Shown: positions 8,657-16,549 of the stretch, piece after piece
How positions within the stretch are numbered: the first letter of the stretch is position 1
Layout of the letters: every line of letters starts with the position of its first letter
Notes under the pieces: generated by a model
Told to the model about the DNA's origin: nothing
The model's input: only the letters and a program-made list of their open reading frames with translations
Database searches by the model: none
NCBI GenBank assembly: GCA_016125005.1
Contig: WGMQ01000020.1
Location: 124,001-188,000, forward strand
Direction of reading: 5' to 3'
Source: a bacterium
Lineage (GTDB): Bacteria; Sumerlaeota; Sumerlaeia; SLMS01
DNA: 64,000 nt
Program-made: the position numbers and the translations under genes

Positions 8657-9916
8657 ATGCGGTTATTTGTACGAGGATTGTTGCTGCTGATGGTGATCGT
8701 GGGGGCCGCGCTTTCCGCGGGTTGTGCCCATGGCACGCACAGCGACCTGAAGGCCAGCGCCGCCATGCGTGGCCAAACGCTACCGGGAATCGACGTGCTG
8801 GAGCGCGACGGCTTCGAAGCTCTGAAGGGGAAGCGGGTCGGCCTCATCACGAACCACACGGGACGCACCCGTGACGGACGTTCGACCATCGATGTGCTTC
8901 ACGCCAGCCCAGATGTGAATCTGGTGGCGCTCTTCAGCCCGGAGCACGGCATCCGCGGCACCGAGGACAAGAAGGTGGACTCGGCGAAGGACGAGGCCAC
9001 GGGGCTTCCTGTCCACAGTCTCTATGGCAAGAACCGCAAGCCGTCCGCCGAGATGCTTGAGGGCGTTGACGTGCTCGTCTTTGACATCCAGGACATCGGG
9101 ACGCGCTTTTACACCTACATCGGCACGATGGCGAAGGCGATGGAAGCCGCGAAGGAACAGGGGATCAGCTTTGTTGTGCTGGATCGCCCCAACCCGATTG
9201 GCCTGACGAAGGTCGAGGGGAAGGTCGCGGAGAAGGATTTGACCGGGGGGCTCACGGCCATCTATCCGATCCCGACTCGCCACGGGATGACAGTCGGCGA
9301 GCTGGCGCTTCTCTTCAACGATCATTTCGGCATCGGCTGCGACCTTCAGGTCATCGCGTGCGATAACTACACGCGCCGCATGTACTACGATGAGACCGGT
9401 CTGCTCTGGGTGAATCCTTCGCCGAACATGAAGACGCTCAACGGTGCCATCTGCTATCCCGGCATGGGCTCCGCCGAGGCCACGACGCAGAGCCCCGGGC
9501 GCGGCACGGATCGGCCTTTCGAGATGTACGGCGCCCCGAAGATCGACGGCGTGAAACTGGCCGCTGCCATGAATAGCCACAACATCCCGGGCGTCTATTT
9601 CGTGCCCTACGACTTTACTCCGACCGCCCAGTATCACCAGTTCAAGGACGAGCTTTGCCACGGCGTGTTCGCGGTGATCTACGACCGCGAGGCATTCCCC
9701 TCGGTGCTCGCGGGCCTACATCTGGTTCAGGAGATGTACCGCCAGATTCCGAACGACTACAAGGCGCTCGACGGGTACAAGACCCTCAGTGGCAGCAAGG
9801 AAACGTGGGCGATGCTCAACGAGCAAAACATGACGCCGGAAGCCGTGATCGCTGCCTGGCAGCCGGAACTCGATGAGTTCCTCAAGCTGCGCGAAAGCTA
9901 CCTGCTATACAAGTGA
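8657..9916 (+). CDS. DUF1343 family lipoprotein, NamZ-like exo-N-acetylmuramidase
   Basis: 419 residues. The DUF1343 hallmarks are in order: 'GLITNHTG', 'FSPEHGIRG', 'VDVLVFDIQDIGTRFYTY', 'LDRPNPIG', 'PTRHGMTVGELA', 'WVNPSPNMKTL' and 'EATTQSPGRGTDRPFEMYGAP'. Characterised members (B. subtilis NamZ) remove terminal MurNAc from peptidoglycan fragments, so a wall-recycling role is likely. The start is ATG 8657, giving a lipoprotein signal with 'ALSAGC'. GTG 8624 would add 11 residues before it and is less likely, because AGAGG at about 8643 fits 8657. It overlaps the convergent aminotransferase gene by 12 bp. Confidence 0.88.
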   Translation: MRLFVRGLLLLMVIVGAALSAGCAHGTHSDLKASAAMRGQTLPGIDVLERDGFEALKGKRVGLITNHTGRTRDGRSTIDVLHASPDVNLVALFSPEHGIRGTEDKKVDSAKDEATGLPVHSLYGKNRKPSAEMLEGVDVLVFDIQDIGTRFYTYIGTMAKAMEAAKEQGISFVVLDRPNPIGLTKVEGKVAEKDLTGGLTAIYPIPTRHGMTVGELALLFNDHFGIGCDLQVIACDNYTRRMYYDETGLLWVNPSPNMKTLNGAICYPGMGSAEATTQSPGRGTDRPFEMYGAPKIDGVKLAAAMNSHNIPGVYFVPYDFTPTAQYHQFKDELCHGVFAVIYDREAFPSVLAGLHLVQEMYRQIPNDYKALDGYKTLSGSKETWAMLNEQNMTPEAVIAAWQPELDEFLKLRESYLLYK

Positions 9917-11062
9917 CCGAACCGCGCGGGGGGCGCTAGGGTTGACGCACGTCATCACCAGCTTACCGGGCAGTTCATAGAAGTACCCCGGATGCACCAG
10001 GAGGCGCTCCTCGCCGATGAGGCGGAGCGCCTCCTTTTCGTCTGAGAGGCCCGGCGGCAGACTCGCGCACACATAGACACCGCGGTCCTCGGAGGCGAGC
10101 GGGAGCCGAACCGCCGCGCGGAGCGCCTTCCGGCGCCGCGCGATCTCGGCGGCGATGGAGGAGATGACGTCCTCGGCCTCCAGCAACGACGGAAGCAGGG
10201 CCTGCTGAAGCTCCCCCGCCGCGAGAAGCGCATCGCTGAAGTGTTCGGCGGCGCGGGTGAACTCTGCCACGCGGCGAGCGTCGCCAGTTGCCGCCAGCCA
10301 CGCGATTTTCCATTGGGGAAGCGCCAACATCTTCGAGACGCCGTTGAGCACGATGGCGAGCGGGAGGCCCTCGGGACGGGGGAGGCGCTCTCCATCCCCA
10401 AGCCACTCGCAGAAGACCTCGTCCATGATCAGCGCGAGGCCTCGCTCGCGGCAGAGCGTCGCCAGTCCACTGAGGTCCGCTGCCGTCGCCATGTGTCCGG
10501 TCGGATTGTGAGGCGACACAAGCACGATGGCGCGTGTGCGGGGCGTGATCTGGAAGCGGATTTCGTCGAGGTCGATCTCCCAGCCGTTGGCGCCCGTGCG
10601 AAGATGCCAGGATCGGAGGCCCACACCCGCAATCGCCGCCAAATCGTCGAAGAGTGGATAGCCGGGCTTCGGCACCAGAATCTCGTCGCCACGGTCGCAG
10701 AGAAGTCGCAGGCAGAGCAGGTAGGCGAGGCTGGTTCCCGGCGTCAGGATGATGTCACTTGGCATGATCGAAAAGGAACGACGGGCGTACCAATTGGCCA
10801 CAGCCTCACGGGCGGCGAGTTGGCCGCGCGCATCCGGATGATAGCCGCGAAGCTGCGGCAAAGTGAGCGCCTCGGTCACCGCCGCGGCCAGGCGGTCCGG
10901 TGGAAAAACGATGCCGTGGTCCTGCACCGTCGCGGTGATCAGATCATCGATTCGGCCCATGCCACCGGCCTCTCGAATCGCCGCGTCAATCGGTCCCACG
11001 GTCTGGTGGCTCCAATCGCGTGCAAGGCTCCCAAGCCGCAGTTCGTTAATTTTTCGTGTCAC
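9905..11062 (-). CDS. PLP-dependent aminotransferase, class I/II
   Basis: 385 residues of aspartate-aminotransferase fold. Visible landmarks are 'TPGTSLAYLLCLRLL' (phosphate-binding turn), 'SPHNPTGHM' near residue 184, Asp214 in 'LIMDEVFCEW' for the pyridine nitrogen and the Schiff-base lysine Lys244 in 'LNGVSKMLALPQWK'. The substrate cannot be read from sequence, though members of this group include alanine- and aspartate-type enzymes. It stands alone, convergent with the DUF1343 gene. The assigned start gives a normal-length N-terminus. Confidence 0.9.
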   Translation of the reverse strand: MTRKINELRLGSLARDWSHQTVGPIDAAIREAGGMGRIDDLITATVQDHGIVFPPDRLAAAVTEALTLPQLRGYHPDARGQLAAREAVANWYARRSFSIMPSDIILTPGTSLAYLLCLRLLCDRGDEILVPKPGYPLFDDLAAIAGVGLRSWHLRTGANGWEIDLDEIRFQITPRTRAIVLVSPHNPTGHMATAADLSGLATLCRERGLALIMDEVFCEWLGDGERLPRPEGLPLAIVLNGVSKMLALPQWKIAWLAATGDARRVAEFTRAAEHFSDALLAAGELQQALLPSLLEAEDVISSIAAEIARRRKALRAAVRLPLASEDRGVYVCASLPPGLSDEKEALRLIGEERLLVHPGYFYELPGKLVMTCVNPSAPRAVRSLV

Positions 11063-11147
11063 TTTGGGAACCGGCCTTTCCTTTGCAATGTCCCAATGAA
11101 GGCGCCGACATTACGGCGTAGAAACAGGAGAAGAGTTCTTCGTCATC

Positions 11148-11405
11148 ATGGGTCCGTTTGCACTGGCAGGTCTATCCATCCTTCAATTCGCCATCATGGC
11201 GCGGGTCGTGTTCTTCGACTCGTGGGACGAGTTCAAGCTGGCCTTCGCACTCTTCCGCCATCCGATCAGGGTGCTGAAGGAGCCGCGGGAAAGTGTTCGC
11301 GCCAGATTCGCCACGTCCAAGCTGTTCATGCTCGCCGGCTTCACCGCCGTTCTGACCCTGCTCACCTGGATGGTGGCCTCACACTTTCCTTCGCTGACGA
11401 GCTAG
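11148..11405 (+). CDS. Small membrane protein, function unknown
   Basis: 85 residues with two probable transmembrane segments (about residues 4-20 and 60-80) joined by a charged loop rich in Arg/Lys/Glu. No known family recognised. ATG 11148 sits downstream of 'GGAGAAGAG', a plausible ribosome site. Its stop shares a CTAG tetranucleotide with the stop of the convergent release-factor-like gene, so both ends are tightly packed. Confidence 0.6.
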   Translation: MGPFALAGLSILQFAIMARVVFFDSWDEFKLAFALFRHPIRVLKEPRESVRARFATSKLFMLAGFTAVLTLLTWMVASHFPSLTS

Positions 11406-11761
11406 TCCTCGAACTGGGGACGTGCGCGGCGCTGCTTCTTCTGCGCCTGATGGGCCTTGGCCTTGAGAATCTTCTGTCGCACGCGACGTGGCATCTTGGT
11501 TTCGACTCGCGGCGGATCGCGGTGGTTGAGGCGCCGGATGCGTTCACGCAGATTGTCGAGCGCCTCGTTCTTGTTCTGAAGCTGCGAGCGCTCGCTCTGG
11601 CAAGTAACCACAAGGCCACTGGGCCGATGCGTCAGGCGCACCGCCGACTCCGTGCGATTGACGTGCTGGCCGCCCTTGCCACCGGCGCGAAACGTGTCGA
11701 CGTCGCACTCGGCCAACAGTTCTTCGTTCGTGGCGGGGAGGGGAATAAGCGGACGATCCAT
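11402..11761 (-). CDS. Release-factor-like peptidyl-tRNA hydrolase (RF-1 domain, ArfB type)
   Basis: 119 residues with the class-I release-factor catalytic loop: '[17 protein letters not shown]' contains the universal Gly-Gly-Gln that triggers peptidyl-tRNA hydrolysis. It lacks the codon-recognition domains of PrfA/PrfB. Its C-terminus is a basic tail ('[21 protein letters not shown]') like the one ArfB inserts into the empty mRNA channel. A role in rescuing stalled ribosomes is therefore likely, though assisting decoding (PrfH-like) cannot be excluded. ATG 11761 overlaps the upstream stop as TGATG. The TTG three bases earlier is less likely. Confidence 0.85.
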   Translation of the reverse strand: MDRPLIPLPATNEELLAECDVDTFRAGGKGGQHVNRTESAVRLTHRPSGLVVTCQSERSQLQNKNEALDNLRERIRRLNHRDPPRVETKMPRRVRQKILKAKAHQAQKKQRRARPQFED

Positions 11762-11994
11762 CAACCGTTGCGCCTCGATTCCAAGAACTCGCGCACCCGC
11801 TTGCCGATGATCGACGTCATGTCGTGGCCGCTCACCTTGATAGTGCGTTCCTCGCCAGCAATCTGGTAGTTCCCCGTGGCCGGGAAAAAGTGATACTCGC
11901 GCTCGATGGACAGCGGGCGGATGAGCACGCGATAGCGCACCACCCCGTCGGGGAGTTCGGTGGCAGAGACGATTTCGAGGTCTTGATCGTGCAT
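11761..11994 (-). CDS. Small conserved-looking protein of unknown function
   Basis: About 77 residues, alternating beta-strand character ('[28 protein letters not shown]') followed by a short helix '[13 protein letters not shown]'. No family recognised. ATG 11994 was chosen; TTG 12012 would add six residues but overlap folC. It sits 5 bp after folC and couples to the release-factor-like gene through TGATG, so the two may work together. Confidence 0.55.
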   Translation of the reverse strand: MHDQDLEIVSATELPDGVVRYRVLIRPLSIEREYHFFPATGNYQIAGEERTIKVSGHDMTSIIGKRVREFLESRRNG

Positions 11995-11999
11995 GGCCG

Positions 12000-13361
12000 C
12001 TATGTGAGCCAAAGCCGCCGCAGCTCGTCGAGGCTATACAGCGTCCCCACAGCGAGAATCAGCGAACCCCTCGCGGCGCGCAGGGCGTCGGATGATGCTG
12101 GCGACTCGACGATCTGTGTATAGCCTGCCTCCCGCGCCGCCGCGGCGAGGTCCGGTGCCTGACCGCCGCGCATACCGGGGAGTGTATAGACAACCAGCGG
12201 AATCAAGGCGGGATCCACGCCGAGTCCCGCAGCGAGCCGCGCCAGAAACTCGCGCGCATTCTTGTCACGCTGCATACCGACAAGCAGCATAGGAGTCGCT
12301 CCCGGAAAGCGCTGCCGCACCGCCACACCGATGGCCTCAGCGCTCATGGGGCAGTGGGCCCCGTCGAGCACGAGACAGCGTCCGTCCGGTCGTCGATGAA
12401 TCTCGAAACGCCCGGGCCAGTTGGCCGATGCAAGTCCGTCGAGTTGAAAGCCATCCGCCGGACCGCGCCTGTATAGACGATGGACCTGCCAGGCGGCGGC
12501 CACCGCGGCCTCCAGGTTGGTGCACTGGAACTCCCCCGCCAACGGCAGCATCGCGGTGACTTCTCGACCGTCGGGAAGACGCATGACGACCTGTTGTCCA
12601 GCGTCGGACGGCTGGGCACTGAGGACCGGGTTGTGTTCTTCCGCACGAATGATCGGCGCGCCGACTTCCGTCGCGCGCTCAAGAAGCACGGGCCACACGC
12701 GATCACGGTGCGCGGGAAACTGTCGTGCAATGACCGCCGGGCGGCCCGGCTTGATGATGCCTGCCTTCTCGAAGGCGATCTTCTCCAGCGTCCCACCAAG
12801 GATCGAAACATGGTCGAGCCCGAGCGCCGTGATGACGGAGACCGCCGGGTCCACGATGTTGGTGCAGTCGAGTCGCCCGCCAAGGCCGGTCTCCCAGATG
12901 GCGACGGTCGGCAGGCCCTTTGGCTGCCGCTGGGCGAAGGCACGAAACTCTACCAGCGCCAGAGCCGTCAGTGCCTCGAAGACGGTGCGCCAGGGCTGAG
13001 GCGGTTCGAAGCCGCGACGTTGCTCCGGGCCGAGCGACTCCCAGAAGCGGTCGCACGCGGCGGCAAACTCGTCGGGGGTCCAGGGGACTCCATTAAAGCG
13101 AAACCGCTCGCCGAAGTGAACGAGATGCGGGCTGCTGTACATGACCGTCGGAAAGCCAAGGCCGCGCAGGATCGCCTCGGTCAGCGCCGCCGTTGAGCCC
13201 TTTCCCTTCGTGCCAGCGATATGGACAAAGACAAGGCCGCGCTGCGGGCTGCCGAGCGATTCCACGAAGGCGCGGAAACGATCCAAGTCGTAGCCCTCGG
13301 CCGTGTACGGCTTGGCCTGGGGCGTCTTTTCGAGATCCAGCAAGCGATCAAGGAAGGTCAT
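12000..13361 (-). CDS. folC: Dihydrofolate synthase / folylpolyglutamate synthase
   Basis: A 453-residue Mur-ligase-family enzyme adding glutamate to dihydropteroate/folates. Signatures: P-loop '[19 protein letters not shown]', '[14 protein letters not shown]', the Mur-type '[20 protein letters not shown]', '[30 protein letters not shown]' and the C-terminal '[14 protein letters not shown]'. ATG 13361 gives the family's usual N-terminus; the GTG-like extension upstream is rejected. It lies in a minus-strand run 48 bp behind a GT2 gene. It carries two GTCTATAC octamers in coding sense (12184 and 12471). Confidence 0.94.
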   Translation of the reverse strand: MTFLDRLLDLEKTPQAKPYTAEGYDLDRFRAFVESLGSPQRGLVFVHIAGTKGKGSTAALTEAILRGLGFPTVMYSSPHLVHFGERFRFNGVPWTPDEFAAACDRFWESLGPEQRRGFEPPQPWRTVFEALTALALVEFRAFAQRQPKGLPTVAIWETGLGGRLDCTNIVDPAVSVITALGLDHVSILGGTLEKIAFEKAGIIKPGRPAVIARQFPAHRDRVWPVLLERATEVGAPIIRAEEHNPVLSAQPSDAGQQVVMRLPDGREVTAMLPLAGEFQCTNLEAAVAAAWQVHRLYRRGPADGFQLDGLASANWPGRFEIHRRPDGRCLVLDGAHCPMSAEAIGVAVRQRFPGATPMLLVGMQRDKNAREFLARLAAGLGVDPALIPLVVYTLPGMRGGQAPDLAAAAREAGYTQIVESPASSDALRAARGSLILAVGTLYSLDELRRLWLT

Positions 13362-13409
13362 GGGGGCGGCGCAACCTGTGGCGGGCGAACGGCCCAACAA
13401 CGGTCGGGG

Positions 13410-14204
13410 TCACTCGAACTTGTCGTCGAGCATCACCGTCGGCAGGTGCCTCATGCGATACCAGCGCATCGCCAGCATGTCGATGATGCCGACCCAGAAG
13501 CGGTTGCCGAAACCGTACTTGGAAACGCCGCTGACGCGGGCGCGGTGGCTGATGGGCACCTCCACCACCTTGTAGCCGTGGATGCGGAGGATCGTCGGAA
13601 GGAAGCGGTGCAGCGCCCGGAAGGCGATCAGATTTCGGACGGCCTCGCGTCGCACGATACGGAAGGTGCAGCCGGCGTCATGGATGCCATCGTTGAGGAA
13701 CGCGCCGCGGATGCCGTTGGCCAGCTTGGAGGAAATCTTCTTCCCCAGCGTGTCCTTGCGCCCGGTCCGCACGCCACAGACCGCATCGGCCTTCTCGTCC
13801 TGAAGCTTCTTGAACATCATGGGAATGTCGGAAGGCGGGTTCTGAAGGTCTGCGTCCATGGTGATGACGTAGCTGCCGCGGGCGCGCGAGTAGCCGTTGA
13901 AGATCGCGGCGCTCTGCCCTAGGTTGCGCAGATGGCGCAGGCGGCGCAGGTGAGGCTTGGTCTTCACCAACTCCGCCAGTTTCTCCGTCGAGCCGTCGGT
14001 GCTGCAATCGTCCACATAGATGATTTCAAAAGGCTTGCCAACGATGCCAAGGGCGGCCTCCAGCTCCCCGATGAGGGGCTCCAGGTTGCCGACTTCGTTG
14101 AAGCAGGGGATGACGACTGAAATCTCGGGGGTTGACTCGGACAAGACCCGCACTCCGGGCTCTGGGATGGGGAGAAGCTGCGGGGTGGCGCGGTGGAGCG
14201 TCAA
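13410..14204 (-). CDS. Family 2 glycosyltransferase (DPM1/DpgS-like)
   Basis: 264 residues of GT-A fold. 'SVVIPCFNEVGNLEPLI', 'IYVDDCSTDGS' and 'YVITMDADLQNPP' (the DXD metal site) match polyprenyl-phosphate mannose/glucose transferases. 'HRARVSGVSKYGFGNRF' is the usual C-terminal arginine motif. Unlike GtrB/ArnC it has no C-terminal transmembrane pair, so it is probably peripheral. The assigned start is TTG 14204; an internal GTG about 17 codons later is possible. It probably makes a lipid-linked sugar donor for surface glycans. Confidence 0.86.
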   Translation of the reverse strand: MTLHRATPQLLPIPEPGVRVLSESTPEISVVIPCFNEVGNLEPLIGELEAALGIVGKPFEIIYVDDCSTDGSTEKLAELVKTKPHLRRLRHLRNLGQSAAIFNGYSRARGSYVITMDADLQNPPSDIPMMFKKLQDEKADAVCGVRTGRKDTLGKKISSKLANGIRGAFLNDGIHDAGCTFRIVRREAVRNLIAFRALHRFLPTILRIHGYKVVEVPISHRARVSGVSKYGFGNRFWVGIIDMLAMRWYRMRHLPTVMLDDKFE

Positions 14205-14257
14205 CGGCGGATCGCAGGGTGGGACCCCCGCTGGTGGTTGAGCGCTTCACGGTCGCG

Positions 14258-14737
14258 CTATCGCGGCGGTACGGGGCCGGTGGCGAAAACGAGCGGCGAC
14301 GAGGCGGGAACCTGCTCCGCGGCGGGTGCGCTTGCCATGAGCGCGTTGAGCTTCGACAGCATGACGGCCAAGTCCACGCCGTGCCCCGCCGCGGCCTGTT
14401 CCAAGGTTTCCTTCGAACTGACCGAGCACGACGTGCATCCGCCGATGTGGAGCGACTTCATGACATCGGCCACACCGGGGTGTACGTTCAGTGCGTCCTG
14501 AATCGTCATGTAGCGGGTGAACCACGAACCGCCGCCCCCATCAGTGGCGGGCGCCGCACGGCGAAGCTCCGCAACTTCCTCGCGCAGCTCGGACACGGAT
14601 CGCGACTGGGCCTCGATGGCGGCGCGCCAGGACTTGTGGACGTAGCGGAGATCCTCGGCCAGGACGGACGCCTTACGGTGCAGCCACAGCGTATAGCCCC
14701 CAAGGGCAAGCAGCAGGAATGTCAGGAGAGCAGTCAT
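14258..14737 (-). CDS. Membrane-anchored DUF1858-like protein with coiled coil
   Basis: 159 residues: an N-terminal membrane helix (residues 1-17), a ~45-residue coiled-coil-like region ('VSELREEVAELRR'), then a compact domain of about 55 residues ('MTIQDALNVHPGVADVMKSL', 'GGCTSCSVSS') that looks like DUF1858, the small domain linked with hybrid-cluster and ScdA-type redox proteins. The C-x2-C pair at 'GGCTSC' could bind iron or act as a thiol switch. A membrane anchor on this domain is unusual in my experience. It leads a minus-strand run towards GT2 and folC. Confidence 0.7.
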   Translation of the reverse strand: MTALLTFLLLALGGYTLWLHRKASVLAEDLRYVHKSWRAAIEAQSRSVSELREEVAELRRAAPATDGGGGSWFTRYMTIQDALNVHPGVADVMKSLHIGGCTSCSVSSKETLEQAAAGHGVDLAVMLSKLNALMASAPAAEQVPASSPLVFATGPVPPR

Positions 14738-14898
14738 CGGCTTAGATCAGGCGGGATGGACGGACAGGGCAATAGGAGCAATGCCCGGGCCGGAAAGCGG
14801 AAAGCGAATCGCCTGAGCAGAAAGAAGCCCACCTTGCCGTTGCCTCCCCCGGGCCCGTGTGGCCTCTCTGGTGGCCCAGATGCTTCCCGGAGGCGCGA

Positions 14899-15561
14899 AT
14901 GGCGCTGCAAGTTCATCAGTTGACGGTCGGTCCCCTCGAGGAGAATTGCTACTTTCTCGTGAACGAGGATCGCCGCGAAGCCATCGTCGTCGACCCTGGG
15001 GACGAAGGGGCGGTCATCCTCTCCCATATCAAGAATCTTGGCGTGCGCGTTTCCGCCATCTGGAACACGCACGCCCACTTCGACCACATTGGTGCCAACG
15101 CGGTTGTCGCCGCCCAGACCGGCGCCCCGATCCTGATCCATGCCATCGAGGCCCCGTGGCTCGAATCGGAGATGCTCTGCGGGGCCGCGTTGTTCGGGGC
15201 CCCCTTCGTGCCGTCCAAGGCGACAGGCACCTGGGCGGACGGCGATCAATTCGAGGCGCTGGGGACGCAGTGGATTGTGCGCCACGCGCCGGGGCATTCG
15301 CCGGGGTTGTGCGCGCTGATCTCCAACGACGAGAAGTTGGTCGTGGGCGGCGACCTGCTGTTCAAGGGCTCCGTTGGTCGCATGGATCTGCCGGGCGGGA
15401 GCGCGGCCGCCATGACGCAGTCACTTCGATCACTCTTCAACGATTGGTCCAAAGATGATTTCCGAGTTCTCCCCGGGCACGGTCCCGTGACAACGATCGG
15501 GCAGGAACGAAAGAGCAACTGGCTGGTGCAGGAAGCGCTGGGCCCGGGGCTCGAGGGATGA
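14899..15561 (+). CDS. MBL-fold metallohydrolase (glyoxalase II-like)
   Basis: 220 residues of metallo-beta-lactamase fold. The zinc motif 'NTHAHFDHIGA' (HxHxDH), a third His in 'HAPGHSPG', the bridging Asp in 'VVGGDLLFKGSVGR' and a final His in 'VLPGHGPVT' are all intact. 'VGPLEENCYFLV' at the start is typical of the glyoxalase-II-like YcbL group. ATG 14899 is used because GAGGCG lies just upstream; an earlier in-frame ATG at 14857 adds an unlikely Trp-rich leader. The next gene starts 8 bp after its stop. Confidence 0.92.
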   Translation: MALQVHQLTVGPLEENCYFLVNEDRREAIVVDPGDEGAVILSHIKNLGVRVSAIWNTHAHFDHIGANAVVAAQTGAPILIHAIEAPWLESEMLCGAALFGAPFVPSKATGTWADGDQFEALGTQWIVRHAPGHSPGLCALISNDEKLVVGGDLLFKGSVGRMDLPGGSAAAMTQSLRSLFNDWSKDDFRVLPGHGPVTTIGQERKSNWLVQEALGPGLEG

Positions 15562-15568
15562 GCAGCGC

Positions 15569-16549
15569 TTGAGCTTCAAATCCCTCTTCCTCCCGGTCGG
15601 GCTGATCCTGGCAATCATCGTGGGAGTCACGGTCCCGCAGGCGGGAGCGTGGATCGGTGGTCTTTCCGTGGCCGATTGGCGCGTGAAGGACGTGTCGCTC
15701 TGCCTGGTGTTCCTCGTAACCGGCATGGGACTTTCACTTCGGGACTTTCATCCATCGGGGCCGCTAGTGCGCGCCATGATTGCGTGCCTGTTCATCAATC
15801 TGGTGCTGGGGCCGCTGATCGGCGTGGCGGCCGTCTCCGCGCTGCCGCTAGGCCGCGGAACCGCCGTCGGCTTGCTGACGATCTTGTGCGTGCCAACGAC
15901 CCTTTCGTCGGCAATTGTGATCGTGCGCAACGTGCAGGCAAACGCGACATGGTCGCTGCTGATGACGCTGGCGCTGACACTGCTGGGAACGATGCTACTG
16001 CCGTTTTCCCTAAGCCTCACTGTGGGGGCAGCGGGCGGCGTGAATCTCGACATGGGAGCGCTCCTCATTTCCCTCGGAACGCTCGTCGGGATCCCACTGA
16101 TCATCGGCATGGCGATCCGGAGCCGCACCGGCGCCCTGAAGTCAAAAATTCTCGACTACACGCCTTCGGGCTGCATCATCACGGTGGTCTATCTGACGGT
16201 CTGCTCGAACGTGGAGGCAATCCGGTCGCTGACCCCGCTTGCGCTGCTCGCCGATGTCGCGCTGGCATTCTCCGGCCACGGCATCCTGCTGGTGATCGGG
16301 TCCGTGGCGGGGAAGATGCTGCGGCTGCGCTGGGCCGATCGCCTTGCGTTGGCGATTACTTGCTCCCAGAAGACTCTGCCGCTGGCACTGACGGCCCTCG
16401 TGGCAATGGAGGCGTCCATCAGCGGCCCCGGCGAACTGGGACTTGCCGTGATCATCTGCGTGATCTTCCACCTCCAGCAAATCCTCTTCGACTCGGCGAT
16501 TGCTGGCTGGCTGAAGAAGCGCTGGCAGGCGGCGGAAACTCAGTCGTGA
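15569..16549 (+). CDS. SBF/BASS-type transporter (RCH1/SLC10A7-like)
   Basis: 326 residues with about ten transmembrane helices. 'VFLVTGMGLSL', 'LCVPTTLSSAIVIVRNVQAN' and 'CSQKTLPLALTA' match the SBF-like subgroup of bile-acid:sodium symporters that includes yeast RCH1 and animal SLC10A7. The bacterial substrate is unknown. The start is TTG 15569, because the ATG ten bases earlier is in another frame and stops after four codons; GAGGG at ~15553 serves as ribosome site. Its 3' end overlaps the convergent U32 gene by 10 bp. Confidence 0.85.
   Translation: MSFKSLFLPVGLILAIIVGVTVPQAGAWIGGLSVADWRVKDVSLCLVFLVTGMGLSLRDFHPSGPLVRAMIACLFINLVLGPLIGVAAVSALPLGRGTAVGLLTILCVPTTLSSAIVIVRNVQANATWSLLMTLALTLLGTMLLPFSLSLTVGAAGGVNLDMGALLISLGTLVGIPLIIGMAIRSRTGALKSKILDYTPSGCIITVVYLTVCSNVEAIRSLTPLALLADVALAFSGHGILLVIGSVAGKMLRLRWADRLALAITCSQKTLPLALTALVAMEASISGPGELGLAVIICVIFHLQQILFDSAIAGWLKKRWQAAETQS

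Noticed and set aside
10241-11869. 542-residue plus-strand open frame
   Set aside because: It covers the antisense of the aminotransferase, the small membrane protein and release-factor genes, with Arg/His-rich shadow composition.
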